This document shows, in pieces, positions 33,255 to 45,700 of a stretch of DNA of 64,000 bases; position 1 is the first letter of the stretch; each line of letters begins with the position of its first letter. A program made the position numbers and the translations under genes. The notes under the pieces were generated by a model that had not been told where the DNA came from, did not search any database, and worked only from the letters and a program-made list of their open reading frames with translations. The DNA lies in NCBI GenBank assembly GCA_028751875.1, contig CM054155.1, positions 53,177,548 to 53,241,547 on the forward strand, in the 5' to 3' direction. Source of the DNA: Rapana venosa (Eukaryota > Mollusca > Gastropoda > Neogastropoda > Muricidae).

Positions 33255-35340
33255 AAATGAAAGAAAAAAAAAAAAAATGAAACAAAAAAAAAAAAGAAGT
33301 GAACAATGAAAAAAAGAAAAAAATGAGAAGAACACAATCTAGAAAAAAAAAGACAAAAAAAACCGAAAAAATGAAAAAAACAGAAAAAAAAATAAAACCA
33401 AAAAAATCACCCACGAATCAGCCCCCCCCAGCCCCCCCCCACCCCCCCCCCCCACCCCCGCCTATCCCCACAACCCCCCCACCTTACCCACCAACCCCCA
33501 CACCCTCTCCCCCCTCCATCCCTACCCCCCCTCTTCGCCCCACCCCCCCCCCCCACCCACCCACCACCATCCTCCAATCCCCCTCACCATCCCTTCCCCC
33601 TCCACCCCCACCCACCCATCCACCCCCCCCCCCCCCCCCCCCTCCCGAAATCCCCCCCTCCCTCCGCCCCCCCCCAACATCCCCCCCACACGCCCCCAAT
33701 CCCCCATCACCCCACCTCCATCCTCCCCCCTCTCCCTAATTCCACCCTATCCCCCCAAATCCTCCAGCCCATCCGCCCCTCCTCCCCCTAAAAATCCTCC
33801 CTTCCCCTCCCAATAAAAAGAACAATCTCCCCCCTACCCCCCTCCACCCTCCTCCCATCACTCAACCCCGCCCCCCCTCTCCTCCAATCCCGCATTTCAC
33901 TCCCCCCACCCCCCCTCACCACCCATCCCCCCCCACCCCTCAAAATCCCCCCCCGCCCCAAAATCTCAAAGACCTCTCCCCCCCCCATCCCCCACACTTC
34001 CCACCCAATTAACACAATCCCCCACCCTCCCTCCCCTCCCCACCCCCCCCACACCCCTACCCCACTCATCCCCTCCAGCTCCCACCATCCCACCCCATCC
34101 CCCCCCCCCCCCCCCCCCTCCCCACCCATCCCCCTCCCCCCCCCTTCTCCCCCCCCCCACCCCCACCCCTCCAGCCCCCCCCCCCTCCCCCTAGCAAATA
34201 TCCCCAACCCCACTCCCCCCCTCACCTCACCCACAAGGCCCGTAAATGCGTCCCACCGCCCCCCCCCCTCAAGCCCTCCACCCCCACCCCCCCCCCCCCC
34301 CACGCTTCCTCCTCTCGCACCCCCACCCCCCACCCGACTCCCCCTCACATCCCAACAAAATCCCCCCCCCATCCCACCCCCCCCTCTATCACGCACCAAT
34401 CATCCCCCCCCCCACACCCCCACCCCTCCATCCCCCATCAATCCACACCCCAATCCACCCCCCCACATCCCCACCCCCCCCAACATCCCCTCATCGCCCT
34501 CCCCACCATCCCCCTCCCCGCAATCCCACCCCCCCCTCCCCAATCCCAATCCCCCGCTCTCAACGCCTCCCAATCAAACCAGCCCCATCCCTTCCCACAT
34601 TCCCCTCCACCCCCCCCCCGCCTCCACCCCACCAAAAAATTCCCAGACCCCCCCCCCACTCCTCCATCCCCCATCTCCCTATCACCTAATCTCCACCCAC
34701 CCCCCCAATCCCCCTCCCCCCCCCCCCCCCCCACCCCTCCCCCCCCACCCCCACCCTCCATCTCCCCCTTCCCCAATCCCCCCACCTACCCCCCCCCTCC
34801 CCTGTCATTCACCTAACTCCCACACCCTCACACTCCCCCACACCCCCCCCCCCCTCCCCCCCACCCTCCCCACCCTAGCCCCCCCAACCCCGCCCCCCCC
34901 ATCCCACTCCCACACCCCCCCCCCACCCCCCCACTCCCCCACGCCTACCCCCCCTCTCTCCCCCCCCGCAATCCCTCCACACCCGCCCCCCCCCTAATCA
35001 CCACCCCCCATCCCCACATTCCTTCCCACCTCCCTCCCCCCATCCCAATCTCCCACTCCCCCCAATCTAATCTCCCCCCCCCAAATCCTCCCCCTCAACC
35101 ATCCACCAATCCCTCCCCCCCCTCACCCCACCCCTCCCCACCCCCCCCCCAATCATCCCTCTCCCACAAATCGCCCCCCCCCCCCAACCCCAACCCCCCA
35201 CTCCCCAAACAAGCCCCCACATGCACCATCCCCCCCCATCCTCTCCCATCTCCCCCCTCTCACCCGCCCTCCCCCCTACCCCTCTCCTCCCAATCCCCCT
35301 TCACCCATCCAATCCCCCCTACACCATACTACTCTCTTCC
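33160..35340 (+). repeat. A-rich then C-rich tract, copy 2
   Basis: Duplicate of 16775-18955: an A-rich part to about 33415, then 1.9 kb of C-rich sequence, with no difference seen by eye. Confidence 0.9.
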
Positions 35341-35434
35341 CCCGTTTAAATATTACATCCAACCCCCCCCTAACTCCCTTCAAAGACAACCCTAATCCAT
35401 TACCCCACAAAGTACAAAAATTATTATTATCCGT

Positions 35435-36410
35435 CTCAGCGCAACTGGAAAACCTAACCAATCCCCTGAGGTATTTGGAAAACATTCACAAGCCCAAGTA
35501 GAAAAATGCCAGAACATTCCTTCTCTATCTGGGCATCTAACACCTCAGCTCTGCCTCAGTCAACTACTAGAGGCTATGCTATCGTCACCAAGGTGTCTCC
35601 ATCTCACAGCCTTAGAAGCCGCCCCTAGCCCTAACTAACCGCTGACAGCACTGACTACAGATAATCCAAACTGTTTATAAAACCCAAGGGCTGATGTAGA
35701 TGACGTTGCCATTGATCAATTCAAAAGCAATGTTTGGGTTCTCCCTATGGTCCATGCGGGTGTCCTTCTTCAACAGGTCTGTGAAGGTATTCATGGAGTG
35801 CCATTTCAGAATGAACATGCTGAGTTAATTATAACATGCCACAGACTGTCCTAAGTTCCTTCATGGACTTTGGAGCAGCAATCTCCTATGAAAGCTTTTC
35901 TTTCACCACCAGGTCTGGGCGATTTCTTTCAGCAAAATGATGTGCCTAAAGAACTTGACCTCTGATATTCTTGAAGCAGCAATATTCTCGGTATCCACTT
36001 TCTTTCAATTCTTTGAGGACAGCATCCAGTCTTTCATCATAGCCCTTTTCATCTCTCCCGTAAATGATGTCATCCATATGGCTTCACATCCCTTGTAGAC
36101 CCTTTAAGGTGTCTTTCATCTTCTCCTGGAAACACTCTGGACCAGAGATACCCCAATGGCACTCTTTTGAAAGCATAGCGACCAAACGGATTTATGAATT
36201 GGCATACTGATGCTCCCTCTTCCGAAATGGGAACCTGAAGAACGCCCGATTGACGCAACCAGTGTGGGGTGAAGTACTTTGCCCATGCTAACTGTGGTGC
36301 AAGGTCTTACCAGATTAGGCAACATGCAAAATGGCCTCATCCAACCTATTCAGTCTTTTGAAATCAACGCATAGTTCTGACCGCTAGGCCATTCGGTTTC
36401 ACTACTGGTA
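35435..36410 (-). pseudogene. Ty3/Gypsy reverse transcriptase, copy 2, truncated
   Basis: Duplicate of 19050-20025. Upstream of VVKPNG the sequence switches at 36411 to unrelated AT-rich DNA, so this copy has no gag or protease. Confidence 0.85.
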
Positions 36411-38096
36411 ACAAAAAATTTTTTGGAGATTTTCTTTTTTTTGAATTTTTTTCTGAAAATTTTAAAACAACATTTTTGTTTTGTTGTTGATTAATTCTTT
36501 CACTTTTAGTGTAGGGGTTGTGTCCTCCTTTTTCTTTTTTTTGGTTGTTTTTTTTAAACCCTTACCTTTTTGATGGCCATAAGGTTTACATTAAGTGAAT
36601 GCTTTAAAAATAATAAAAATTTTATATGAGTCCAGTTTAAACAAAATTGTTATTTGTTTCCCTTTTTCTGAAGATGGTTTTTCAAATTAAATTTTTATTT
36701 TTACTTTAATTAAAATTTCAGAAATTTTTCCATAAATGTTGCTTTTCGTAAAAACAAAATTTTTGGTTTTGTAGCCCCTTTAATGTTTTCACTTTAAAAT
36801 ATGTGTTGTGTTGAGATTTCGGTTTCGTTTTTAAATTGGGTGTTTTCCATTTTCTAATGTTAGGCCCAATCTCAATGTTGGAATAAGGAAAAAAATTACT
36901 AAAATATTGTTTTTCCACATAATTTCAACAATTAATTCTGTCCCTTTTGAAATTCCTTTTTAAAACTTATTTTACTATACTTTTCCCGTAAACCATTTTC
37001 AGGTTTCCTTTTTTTTGGTTTGAAAGAATAACTATTTAAGAATAAAATGCCTCAAAAAAAATGAAGGTAAATAATTCTGTTAAGGAATGTTTTTAAACCC
37101 AGACAACAAAGTGAAAAGGAATAGTTGGGATAAACCCTTTTTTAAAACCACTTAATTCTCCTGTAGTTTTTCCTTCAACTTTCCTTTGTAAATTGATGTT
37201 TTTTAGGTACCTATAAATCTCCAATAATTTCATTAAAGTAAGCCTCAAAATTTAGGGTTATTATTATTCACCTTTTTTGAACAAAGACAACAATGCCTTG
37301 CCCATTTTTTGAAAACCTTTTAAATAAAGTTTTGAAAACAATACCAAAATTCATTTAAAATTTTTTATGATTGTATAAAAATTTTAATAAATCCACTACA
37401 CCCTCTTTTTTTGGGTTTTTTAAATTTTTTTAAGGAAAACATGCCTTTTCCCTTTTGGGGAAAAATTTTAAAATAAGGCATGGAACAATACAAGATCTTT
37501 CATTGTTTCCCTTTAAATTTAAAATTTAAATAATCCATTCCTTTTTCTGTTTTTTTTCAAACAAATTTTTTTCTTAAATAACTTTGGAAACATTGTCCAG
37601 AACTGCTGATTTTCTCTATGAAGGTTCTTTTCAATGATTTAATGTTTTTTTCTAACTTTAAATTTTCAAAAATTTTCTCTCTAGCATTCGAAAAATTTGC
37701 CCGGAATCTTTGATTCAACCTGATGCGTAGTTTATTTAAAATTAATAGTTTTTCGGGCCCTTCTGGTTCAACTTTTTAACCGGCAACATCTGTCGGTCTG
37801 TCAGGGTTTCTTTTTAAATTGATTTTTCTCCATTCTGCATTTTTATAAATCGTCATATTGTCATCTGCTGTTCTAAATTTTTGGTTCATCCATTTTGCTA
37901 ATGAAAACGTTAATTTCAATATTATGGTCAATAAGGCTTACAGCTAGTTCTAACATTTTCTGAGTTTTCTCACTTTGCTTTAATGAAAAACACGTTTCCT
38001 TTTTATTTTCATTCCACACAAGCTTATTCATCGTTAGGTTTTCATTAAAGACATTCGGTCTTCCATCAGTTCTGTCACAAAGGTTTAAACAAAGTT
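36411..38096 (-). pseudogene. LINE family D, linker and RT part, heavily degraded
   Basis: Minus-strand LINE remnant in AT-rich, homopolymer-prone sequence. The frame at 38106-37873 has KLVWNENKKETCFSLKQ and LELAVSLIDHNIEI, typical of the endonuclease-RT linker of invertebrate LINEs. A FWTMFPKLF-like stretch lies near 37600. An NNNNPKF and ITLM-like region near 37270-37220 fits the RT GDxNNPxNYRGI block, and SGFKKGLSQLFLF-like sequence near 37130 fits the next RT motif. Below about 37000 nothing is recognisable. It continues the endonuclease part at 42139-42710; the two are separated by LINE-E. Confidence 0.65.
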
Positions 38097-38108
38097 CCAA
38101 AGGCATAT
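38097..38108. repeat. Target-site duplication of LINE-E, left copy
   Basis: CCAAAGGCATAT, matching CCACAGGCATAT at 42127-42138 with one mismatch. It immediately follows the GAAGAA-type 3' tail of LINE-E. Confidence 0.7.
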
Positions 38109-41100
38109 TTCTTCTTTGCGTTGCCTGGGTTATATTGTGAGCCCAGATCTTCTAAGGACTTCAGCAGTTGCTGTTGCTCAGAGGCGTGGGCTCAGCCCAA
38201 ACACTTCCACCTTAGCTTTCTGGAGTGTTTTGCGTTTTGTAGGATGTGGCCGTATCATGTTCTTTTTTCTCCACAGGGAACTTAGCAGATGGTGCAATTT
38301 GATTTTCTGTGGGGGTGTTTATCAGCCTTTGTGCCCTTGCGTATCGAAAATGACCACTTCTTGTCGTGAAAGCTGTTAAAAGGGGTTTGGGTTTTTGAGT
38401 GTGATTAAGGAGTTTGAAATGTTTTCATCTCCATTTTGGTTGACAGGGTTGTTCTCTTGTCCTCTCTGCCCCTTTTTTTGGCAACTTGTTGTTGTTCTTT
38501 CCTTTAATGCCGCATGGGGACCTGGCTCAATGCTTAGGGCGTAGGGTTCAGTGGTCGGTTTTAGGACTGCGCAAGAGTGTCGTTCGGTAGGAAGACACGG
38601 TGTTGTTGTCCACTCTGCTGTTGATGACATTTGCTGCATGGATCAGGGTTCTACTTCACCCTTGTAGTTAGTACAATGCAGGCTGTTGGAATAGCTTCAG
38701 CCTGCCTTTTCTCCATTAGGGTACTGAATGTAGACCCGCACCTCCACACTTGACAGCATAAATTTGAGAATCCATCGGTGTATATGTGAATTTCAAGCTT
38801 TCTTGGGGGTATCTTTCTTCCAACATGGCTAGTGTGAGAGTCTTTTTCACAATTTCACTCTGCTCATTTTTTGTGTTATGGGGGGAAACCCAAGAGGTAT
38901 TTATTTTGGTATGGGTTTCTTCTTTCTTCCCCAGGGGTGGTGTCAAGAGAGAAAAGTTTTGACATGGTCTGGAAGCTTTGCTTGGTATTTTCGTACTAGG
39001 CTCTAGTTTCAAGGGCAAAGCTAGATCGCTTTAGCCTGCCTGAGGATAGTTGTTTTATCCTTTTTTTCATTGGGTGATCTGTAGTGCACTCGGATTTGTT
39101 TGATTGTATCAGGGCCTTCTGTTTCTTCTTGTAAATAGGGAGGAATGCCAGTCATTCTTCCATTTTGTTGATTTGGTGTAGACTTCAGTGCCCCTGTTAT
39201 GATTCTTAGTGCTTGATTTTGGACCTTGTCAAGAGTTTGATGGTGAGTCTTGGCAGCTGTCATCCAAGAGTTAGATCCATATTCAAGGTGAGGTCTTACT
39301 GCACCTTGGTAGTCTGTCTTCAGTAATTTTGCATTTGCTCCCCAGTTGGTTCCTGCCAGTTTCCGCATGATGTTTAGTTTTCTTCTGGCTTTGTTCTCTG
39401 CTTCATTTATATGAGCTTTTCATGTCATTCGCTTGTCAAAAGTGACTCCCAGGTAGGTTTGATGATCCTCAAATTTTAGCGTGGTGTTTCCAAGGGTAAG
39501 TATCCCAGGTTTTGCTTTGGGTGAGAGCATGAAAAGAGTGGCTGTGGACTTCTCCCTGTTGATTGTTTGCACCAGCTTTCAGCCCATGCTGAACATCTCC
39601 AGGGCAAGTTGCATTTTATAGGTTGCTGTTGTTGCATGCTCTTTGTTGCTCTCAGAGTACCAGGTTGTCTGCATAAAGCACGGCATGGACACCTTGGTAG
39701 TTTGCGACCAAAATCGTTGATGAAAAGGATGGAAAAAAGTGGGTGAGAGCACACCTCCCCGGGGGAACACCCTGCCTCAGTAACACCTTTCGGCCACAGT
39801 GGCCATCCACCGACACTCTGGCTCTTCGGTTGTGCAGGTAAGATTTGGTACACTGGTACATGTTGCCTTGGATGCCATTTCGCAGGAGTTTCACAGGAGG
39901 CCGTCTTTTCAGACCTTGTCAAAGGCCTTCTGTAAATCAATAAAGACCGCCAGAGTGACCTTCTGAGACTGGAAAGCATCCTCTATAACTTGGGACAGGT
40001 GAGTTGTTTGATCTTCTGTACTTCTGTGTGTTCTTGCCTCTTTTAAGGATGGGAATCATTGTAGCTTCCTTCCAGCACTGCGGAGTCTGCCCCTCTTTCC
40101 TGCTGAGGTTGAATATGTCCAAAAGAGTTTGGAGCGATGAGTTGCCTAAATGTTGTAGCATCTCGTTTGTGATGTTATCAGGGCCAGGAGATTTCTTTTT
40201 CTCATTTTGGATGGATTGGTTTCGTTTGGCATGGAGAGGTCTTGTTCTTTGGTCTGTGTTGGGCGATTTTCTGCTAATTCTGTCCCTTTTTCTTCTTTTT
40301 CTTTTATTCCTTCTGTAAGTGCTTTGGGAATGGTGGTGTTGCTTTCTTCTGCATAGGTGTTGGGAAAGGTGTTTGCAGCTGCCTTTCCTGTTTGCATCTG
40401 TCCATTTTCCTTAGGGTGGGTCTTCTGTCCCTTGGTACCCTTATCATTCTGCCTTCATTCGAGGGTTTGGACTTTGGCGGTATCTTTCCATATTTAAACT
40501 TGCCGTCTTTTCTTCCAGCCTGCACGCTTGTTTCTTTTATCTTGTTCTTAGGTTTGGCGGAAAATTTTTCAGTTGTGTTATTTTCTTGGCTCGCTGTGTC
40601 TCAGCTTTTCTCTGCTTCTTTAAGAGCATATGGTCGTGCAGCGCTTCGGGACCAGTAGGGTTTGTAGTCTTTTCCTTGCTCCCTTGGTTGCATCCTTAGC
40701 AGCTTGAAGGTGCTGTTGTAATTACTCCTTAAACTTGTTGATGTTCCTTCCCTCTGTCTTGGTTTCTTTGTCAGCTCGGTTTTGTTCTAATGCGAAGAGA
40801 GCCCATTTCCCTTTCTTGTAGTTCCATTGTGGGTGTTGGCATGTCAGGCATTTTAACACCACTAATGGGAGGATAACTGGGCGATGTCACTTCCCACCTA
40901 GTTGATGTTCACCTTTCTGCTGATTTTTTCTGTGGATGTCATCATGCAGAAAGCCAGGTCCCGTTTTTGGTGGTTGTTTTTGCCAAGAGGGGGGGGGGGG
41001 GGGGTTTTAGAAGGTCGGTGGATCAGTGGGATATTGCAAGGATTAGTGGTGTTCATTCTTGCCAAATTCTCTATTCTTCTCCTGTGAGTCCAAGGTATTG

Positions 41101-42126
41101 TATCCAGCTCTGGCCCGGCTGTTGAAGTCACCAGTGATGAGGGAAATCGCTGTCAGTGCTAGCAGGGTTGTCGTCAGGGCCAATAGTAAGTTGCGATGTT
41201 GAGGATGTGTTTGAGGTGGAACCTTGATTGAGCATTCGGATTCTTCATGTATCTTTAGTTGTTTCACTGGCGTTTTGATTGTTTCTGACCCGTGTTAGCA
41301 CTCCTCCATTCCTTTCCCTTGACGGTCACTCCTGAACTGATAGCCTTAATCTTGAAAGTCTTCCTTCCTGCAGATGTGTTTTTGAAGCAGCAGTGCTTAT
41401 ATTGTTCACATGTAGGAAAACTTTGGGATCTTCCTCTTTGGGTTTAAACCCTTCTGCATTCCAATGCATGATGTTTGATTGAGGGGGGCTTTTCTTTGGT
41501 TGGCCAGTCGCTTCCGATTTTCCCTCTGGGCTCCACAAGACGAGACGAGGAACCTCCAGTCGTTTGGGGGGGGTTCCTTTTAGGCCTGGAACCCGGCGCT
41601 GCACCTGCCTGGCGGATCCCCACAGGCGAGCACCATTCAAATTTATCTGGTCTCCAAACATCATTTTAGGTATAATACATTTGGGGTCGTGTTTTGGTTG
41701 GGCGCCTGACGGCCCGACACCTATGATTTCAGCTCCTTTGGGGGCATGGGCGGGTTTTCCTCCTGGGTATTCTTCGAGTTTTCCTTCTCCATGCATGGGT
41801 TTGAAATCAGGTTTCCGCTCTCCTAGGTGGATTTTGTCAGCAAAACGGGCTCACCTACCTACCTGGTTATCCCGCCAGGCGCTCGGTCTCCCCACAGCAG
41901 GTCTTTGCGAAAACAGGGGACACCAACGAGTAGGTGCCTGCTGTGGAAAGTTGCGATAGGAGAGGCTATGCATCACCCTTCTGAAGGGTACCCCTCTTGC
42001 CTGGCAAGCCAAACAGAGGTTGCAGCTTCACTATCCCTGGGAAGCAGAGGTGTAGAGCGGATGCTCAGAACTGCACATACTTCCCTTCACAGGCAAGATA
42101 TCCAGCACCAGACCCTGTGGTCCCCC
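38109..42126 (-). mobile_element. LINE family E (RNase H-bearing, I-group-like), about 4.0 kb, apparently full length
   Basis: Minus-strand non-LTR element bounded by a 12-bp near-perfect duplication. About 640 bp of G/C-rich 5' sequence (42126-41490) comes first. The coding part follows, and the 3' end is CAACGCAAAGAAGAAAT at about 38124-38108. It has inserted into the endonuclease gene of LINE-D in the same orientation. It is better preserved than its surroundings, which suggests it is younger or better sequenced. Confidence 0.8.
38400..41490 (-). pseudogene. LINE-E ORF2: endonuclease, reverse transcriptase, RNase H
   Basis: Domains in order on the minus strand. Endonuclease: IMHWNAEG (41472-41449), a QKTHLQ-like stretch near 41375, and GDFNSR (41132-41115). 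RT entry: PGPDNITNEMLQHLGNSSLQ near 40185-40115; WKEATMIPIL near 40075-40045; VKLLRNGIQGNMYQ near 39895-39855; ALCYADN-type active site YADN at 39675-39664 (YADD expected, so Asp to Asn). Thumb: RKLAGTNWGANAKLL (39365-39320), then YGSNSWMTAAKTHHQTLDKV and NQALRIITGALKSTP (39285-39180). RNase H: YTDG at 38782-38771 and an NEQADKLAKKGA-like stretch near 38500-38470. The C-terminal half of RNase H and a Cys/His-rich tail continue in broken frames to about 38110. Single-base frameshifts occur roughly every few hundred bases, many next to homopolymers, so some may be sequencing errors. Confidence 0.85.
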
Positions 42127-42138
42127 CCACAGGCATAT
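42127..42138. repeat. Target-site duplication of LINE-E, right copy
   Basis: CCACAGGCATAT, one mismatch from 38097-38108. Beyond it the LINE-D endonuclease reading resumes (DRFDSDHMPV). Confidence 0.7.
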
Positions 42139-42710
42139 GATCTGAGTCAAATCTGTCTTTAACTGTAAGCTGGCATAAAGAGTGAAAAACAACAAATACA
42201 TCACTTGACATTATGAAACAATCATTAACACTACTGCCGGAATCTGAGATGTATGTATAGCAACCTAAAGGGTCGCCCTCACATACACCATTAAGAATAC
42301 ATAAATCAAAAGTTACACATAAATTCAACAGGCGTTTTCAATAAGTATTTGTTACTTTATCATGAGACTTTCTGTTCATATTTACTGGTTGGCTTGTATG
42401 TATTAAATCAATAATATTTTCATTTGACAAAATTTGTTGGGTTTTAAAATCAGCTGTTCTACTATTGAAATCACCTGACAAACAATGAATACATCATCAT
42501 ATTTCAGCAAACAGTCAGTCAAACTTCTTCCAGTATACTAAACCCCAATCAACATCAAAATAGGAATAAAAAGGAGATCCCTCTGGTGGCACATATACAC
42601 AAATATACAAATATCTTTCAGTGTTCAACATGTCCTTACTTCGGAATACCAAAAAGTTGGAGTAGCAACATCAATGCCCGAACTATGAAGCTTACACTTT
42701 CTTTATCCCC
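42139..42710 (-). pseudogene. LINE family D, endonuclease part, interrupted by LINE-E
   Basis: Minus-strand endonuclease of LINE-D. YVPPEGSPFYSYFD-like sequence near 42590-42545 is followed by GDFNSRTADF near 42478-42445, the catalytic GDFN box. LLNLCVTFDLCILNG (42332-42280), CYTYISDSGSSVNDCFI (42260-42210) and DRFDSDHMPV (42160-42135), the SDH catalytic box, come next. The reading stops at the LINE-E insertion and resumes at 38096. A frameshift lies near 42340 and the upstream end vanishes at 42711 in homopolymer sequence. Confidence 0.8.
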
Positions 42711-45700
42711 CCCCAAAAAAAAAAAAACCCCCCCCCCAAAAAAAAAAAAAAAAAAGGAAAATAAAAAAAATTTGTTTTTTAAAGAAATTTGGTTGGGTTG
42801 AAGGGGTTATTTTTTAAAAAGGGAAATTTAAATAATCCCTTGTCTTAAATTGAAAAAAAATTTTTAGATTTGAGGGGGTTTGGATTTTTAATTAAAAAAA
42901 CCCCTTTAGGAAATTTCCAAAAATTTTAAAAATTTTTTTTTGGGGGTTTTTTCCGTTTTTTAAAAAATTTTTAAAAAAATTAAAATTTGCCTTTTGTTTT
43001 CCCTTTTTTCCCAAGTTTTTTAAAAATTTTCTTTAAATTTGGAGAAATTTTAAAAAATAAGGGATTTTTAAAAAAGGGGAAATTTAGGGTTTTTTAAAAA
43101 AATTTTAAAAAACCGTAGGGCAAAAGGGTTTTTGCCCCTTTTGGGGAAAAAAAAAAAAACCCCCCCAAAAAAAAACCCCCCCAAAAGGTTAAAAAAAGCT
43201 TCTTTCCCAAAAAATTGTCAAAAAAAAGGTTTAAAATTTGTAATTGGAAATTTTTGAGGGGTTTTTGGGAAAAATGAAGGGGGGATGTGGATTTAAATTG
43301 GTTTTTGGGTTCCGCGGGCAAAAAAGGGAGGGACATTTAAAATTTTTGGTGGCGGGGCTTTACCTTTTTTTCCCCCCATTTTGGGCCCCCAAAAAAACCC
43401 CAAAAACCCCAAACCCAAAAAGGGGTTTAAAAAAAAGGGGGGGGAGAAAAATTGGGGGGTTGGGGGAAAATTTAATTGGGCAGGGGGGAAATTTGGTTTT
43501 TTTGTTTGGGGGATAGGTTTTTGGGGGGGGTTAAAAAAAGGGCGAAAGGAGGAGGGCCCTTTGGGAATTATCTATATGTGGGGAAAAACCCAAGGGAAGA
43601 TTCATTTAAAATTCCCCAAGGGACCCGTTTTGGCTTTTTAACCAAGGGACTGTTTTAAACCCCTTTGCCACGGGGGGGCCCAAAAGGGAAAGGGGGGGCC
43701 CTTTTTGGGGGAAGGTTTGTTTTATTAAAAAAAATTTAAAAGGGTAGCCTTGTTTCCCCTTTGCAAAGGGGTTTGATGGGTGGCTTTGGGAAAAATTTTT
43801 TGGGGGGTTTTTGGGGAGGGGGGAATTAATGTAAGGGGGATTTTTAAAAGGGAATGGGAAACAGTTTCCCGGGTTTCCGGAAAGGGGATAAAACTTAAAT
43901 TTCCCGAAGGGCCGTTTTGGGGGCCCGTTTTGGGTTTTGGGTGGCCCAAATTTGTCGTTCCCGACCCCAAAAGAGCCGCTTTCAATAACCCCCTTTTCCA
44001 GCTTTTTGAAAGGGGCCCCCTTTTCGGAAACTTTTTTAACCACCCGCCCCGGGGAAAAAAAAGGGCAAATTTTTGTTTAAAAGGGGGCCAAAAACCAAAT
44101 TTGGGGGCCCCTCCGGGCCCCTTTCCCCGGGGGGTTTGGGCCCCCGAAATTTCCCCCCAGGCAAAACTATTAAAATCCCCGGGGGTTTAACCATTTTCAC
44201 CAGAAAAAAAAATTTGTTTTAAAACGCCCTTCTTTTCCCCCAAAAATTCCCCTTTTGTTTTGTTTTTTGGGGGGTTGTTTGGTTTGTTTTTGGGTGTTTT
44301 GGGGTTGGGGAAAGGGGGGGGGGTGGGGGTTTTGTGGGTTTTGGGGTTGGGGGGGGTTTTTGCCTTTTGTCTCAACCCGGGGAAAATTTTTTCCCCCGGG
44401 GGTTTTCAAAAGGGTTAAAGGGAAGTTTGGCCCGTTTTGAAATTTTCCCCAGGTTAAAAATTTGGGGGTTTTAAAATTTTTGGCCTACAAAATTTTCCCC
44501 CCCAAAAAATTTTCCTCCAAAAGAAATTAAATTCCCCTGTCCAGGTTTGGGGGGAAAATTTTCCCGTTTTTTAAAAAGGGGAAATTCCCCGCACCCCTTT
44601 CCCCCAAACCCGGGGCCCCACAAAATTTCCTTCTCCCTCTCTTTTTTTCCCTAGGGGGGCCCCTTTTTAAAACCACTTTAAATTTTTTACCCCCCCCTTC
44701 ATTGGGTTCCCCAAATCCCTTTTCCCCGGATTTCCCGGGGCCTTGGGGGGGGGGGTTTTTTTTTTTTTTGGGGGGGGGGGGTTTTTGTTGGGTGGGGGGG
44801 GTTGGGGTTTGGGGGGGGCCCGGTTTTTCCCCCCCCAATTTTGCCGGGGTTTTAAAAACCCCGGTAATTTTTTTGAGAATTTTTTAAAATTTACAAAGCG
44901 CCGATTTTTTTTTTTTTACAGTTCCAGGATAAAAAATTTCCATTATTTTAAAATTTTTAACCCTACAAGACTGTCCCACCTTTTTTTGGGGGGAAATAAG
45001 TTGCCCCCTTTTTTAAATGCCCTCTTTCTTCTTTTCCTAAATTCCTAGGCAGGTTTTGGAGGCGCTTGAAGAGGGGGAAAAGGGAGGGGGGAGAGGGGGA
45101 GATCCCCGCCGACGCCTTTTTCATCTCCTTAAAATTTTCACACCAGCCGGAAAATTCAGCACAATTTTAGGGCTTTACCCCTTTCTGGGGCTTTGGTCCC
45201 GAAAAAGAAAATTTTTTGGGGGCCCCAAAAATCCCAAGCCCTTTTGTTTAACCCCGGCCCCTTTGCTAAAAAACCCCAAACAAAAAAGGGGGGAAAAAAA
45301 ACCAAAGGGGTAACCGCCCCTTCCCACTTTCTAGGTTTTTTCCCCCAAATTTGCCTTACTTTTTTCTAAAGAAAAAAAAAAAAATTGCACCGTTCCCCTT
45401 TTCCTTTCCCCCGAGGGCTTTTATAATGGTTTTAAAAAACTTGCCGCTTCAAAGAACATGTAAAAAAAAATTTTAATTTGAATTCTTTTGAAATTACTTG
45501 AGCCCCCTAAAAGAGACAAAGGGGTTAAAAAAAAAAGGGTGGGAAAGGGGGAAAAAAGGAAGGGGGAAAAGGGGGAAAGATCGACAACGACCAAAGCGAG
45601 ATTTCCATGGGGTTTTGGAATTTCAAAAAAAAGAGCTCAAAAACCAAAATCTTTTTAAAAAAAACTGAAAATGTGGGGAAAAATGTAAAAATTTAAATGG

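Larger units (their letters stand above)
21818..36410 (+). repeat. 14.6-kb duplicated block, copy 2
   Basis: Second copy of 5446-20025 in direct orientation, 1.8 kb after the first. From about 22722 to 36410 it matches copy 1 except for one missing G near 28991. The 900 bp at its left end are full of single-base differences, including an 11- to 14-base G run at about 21946-21959 that copy 1 lacks. It ends abruptly at 36410 in the Gypsy RT, where unrelated AT-rich sequence begins. Confidence 0.95.

Noticed and set aside
43094..44887. Small Lys/Phe/Gly/Pro-rich ORFs
   Set aside because: They follow the homopolymer runs; no motif, and probably erroneous sequence.
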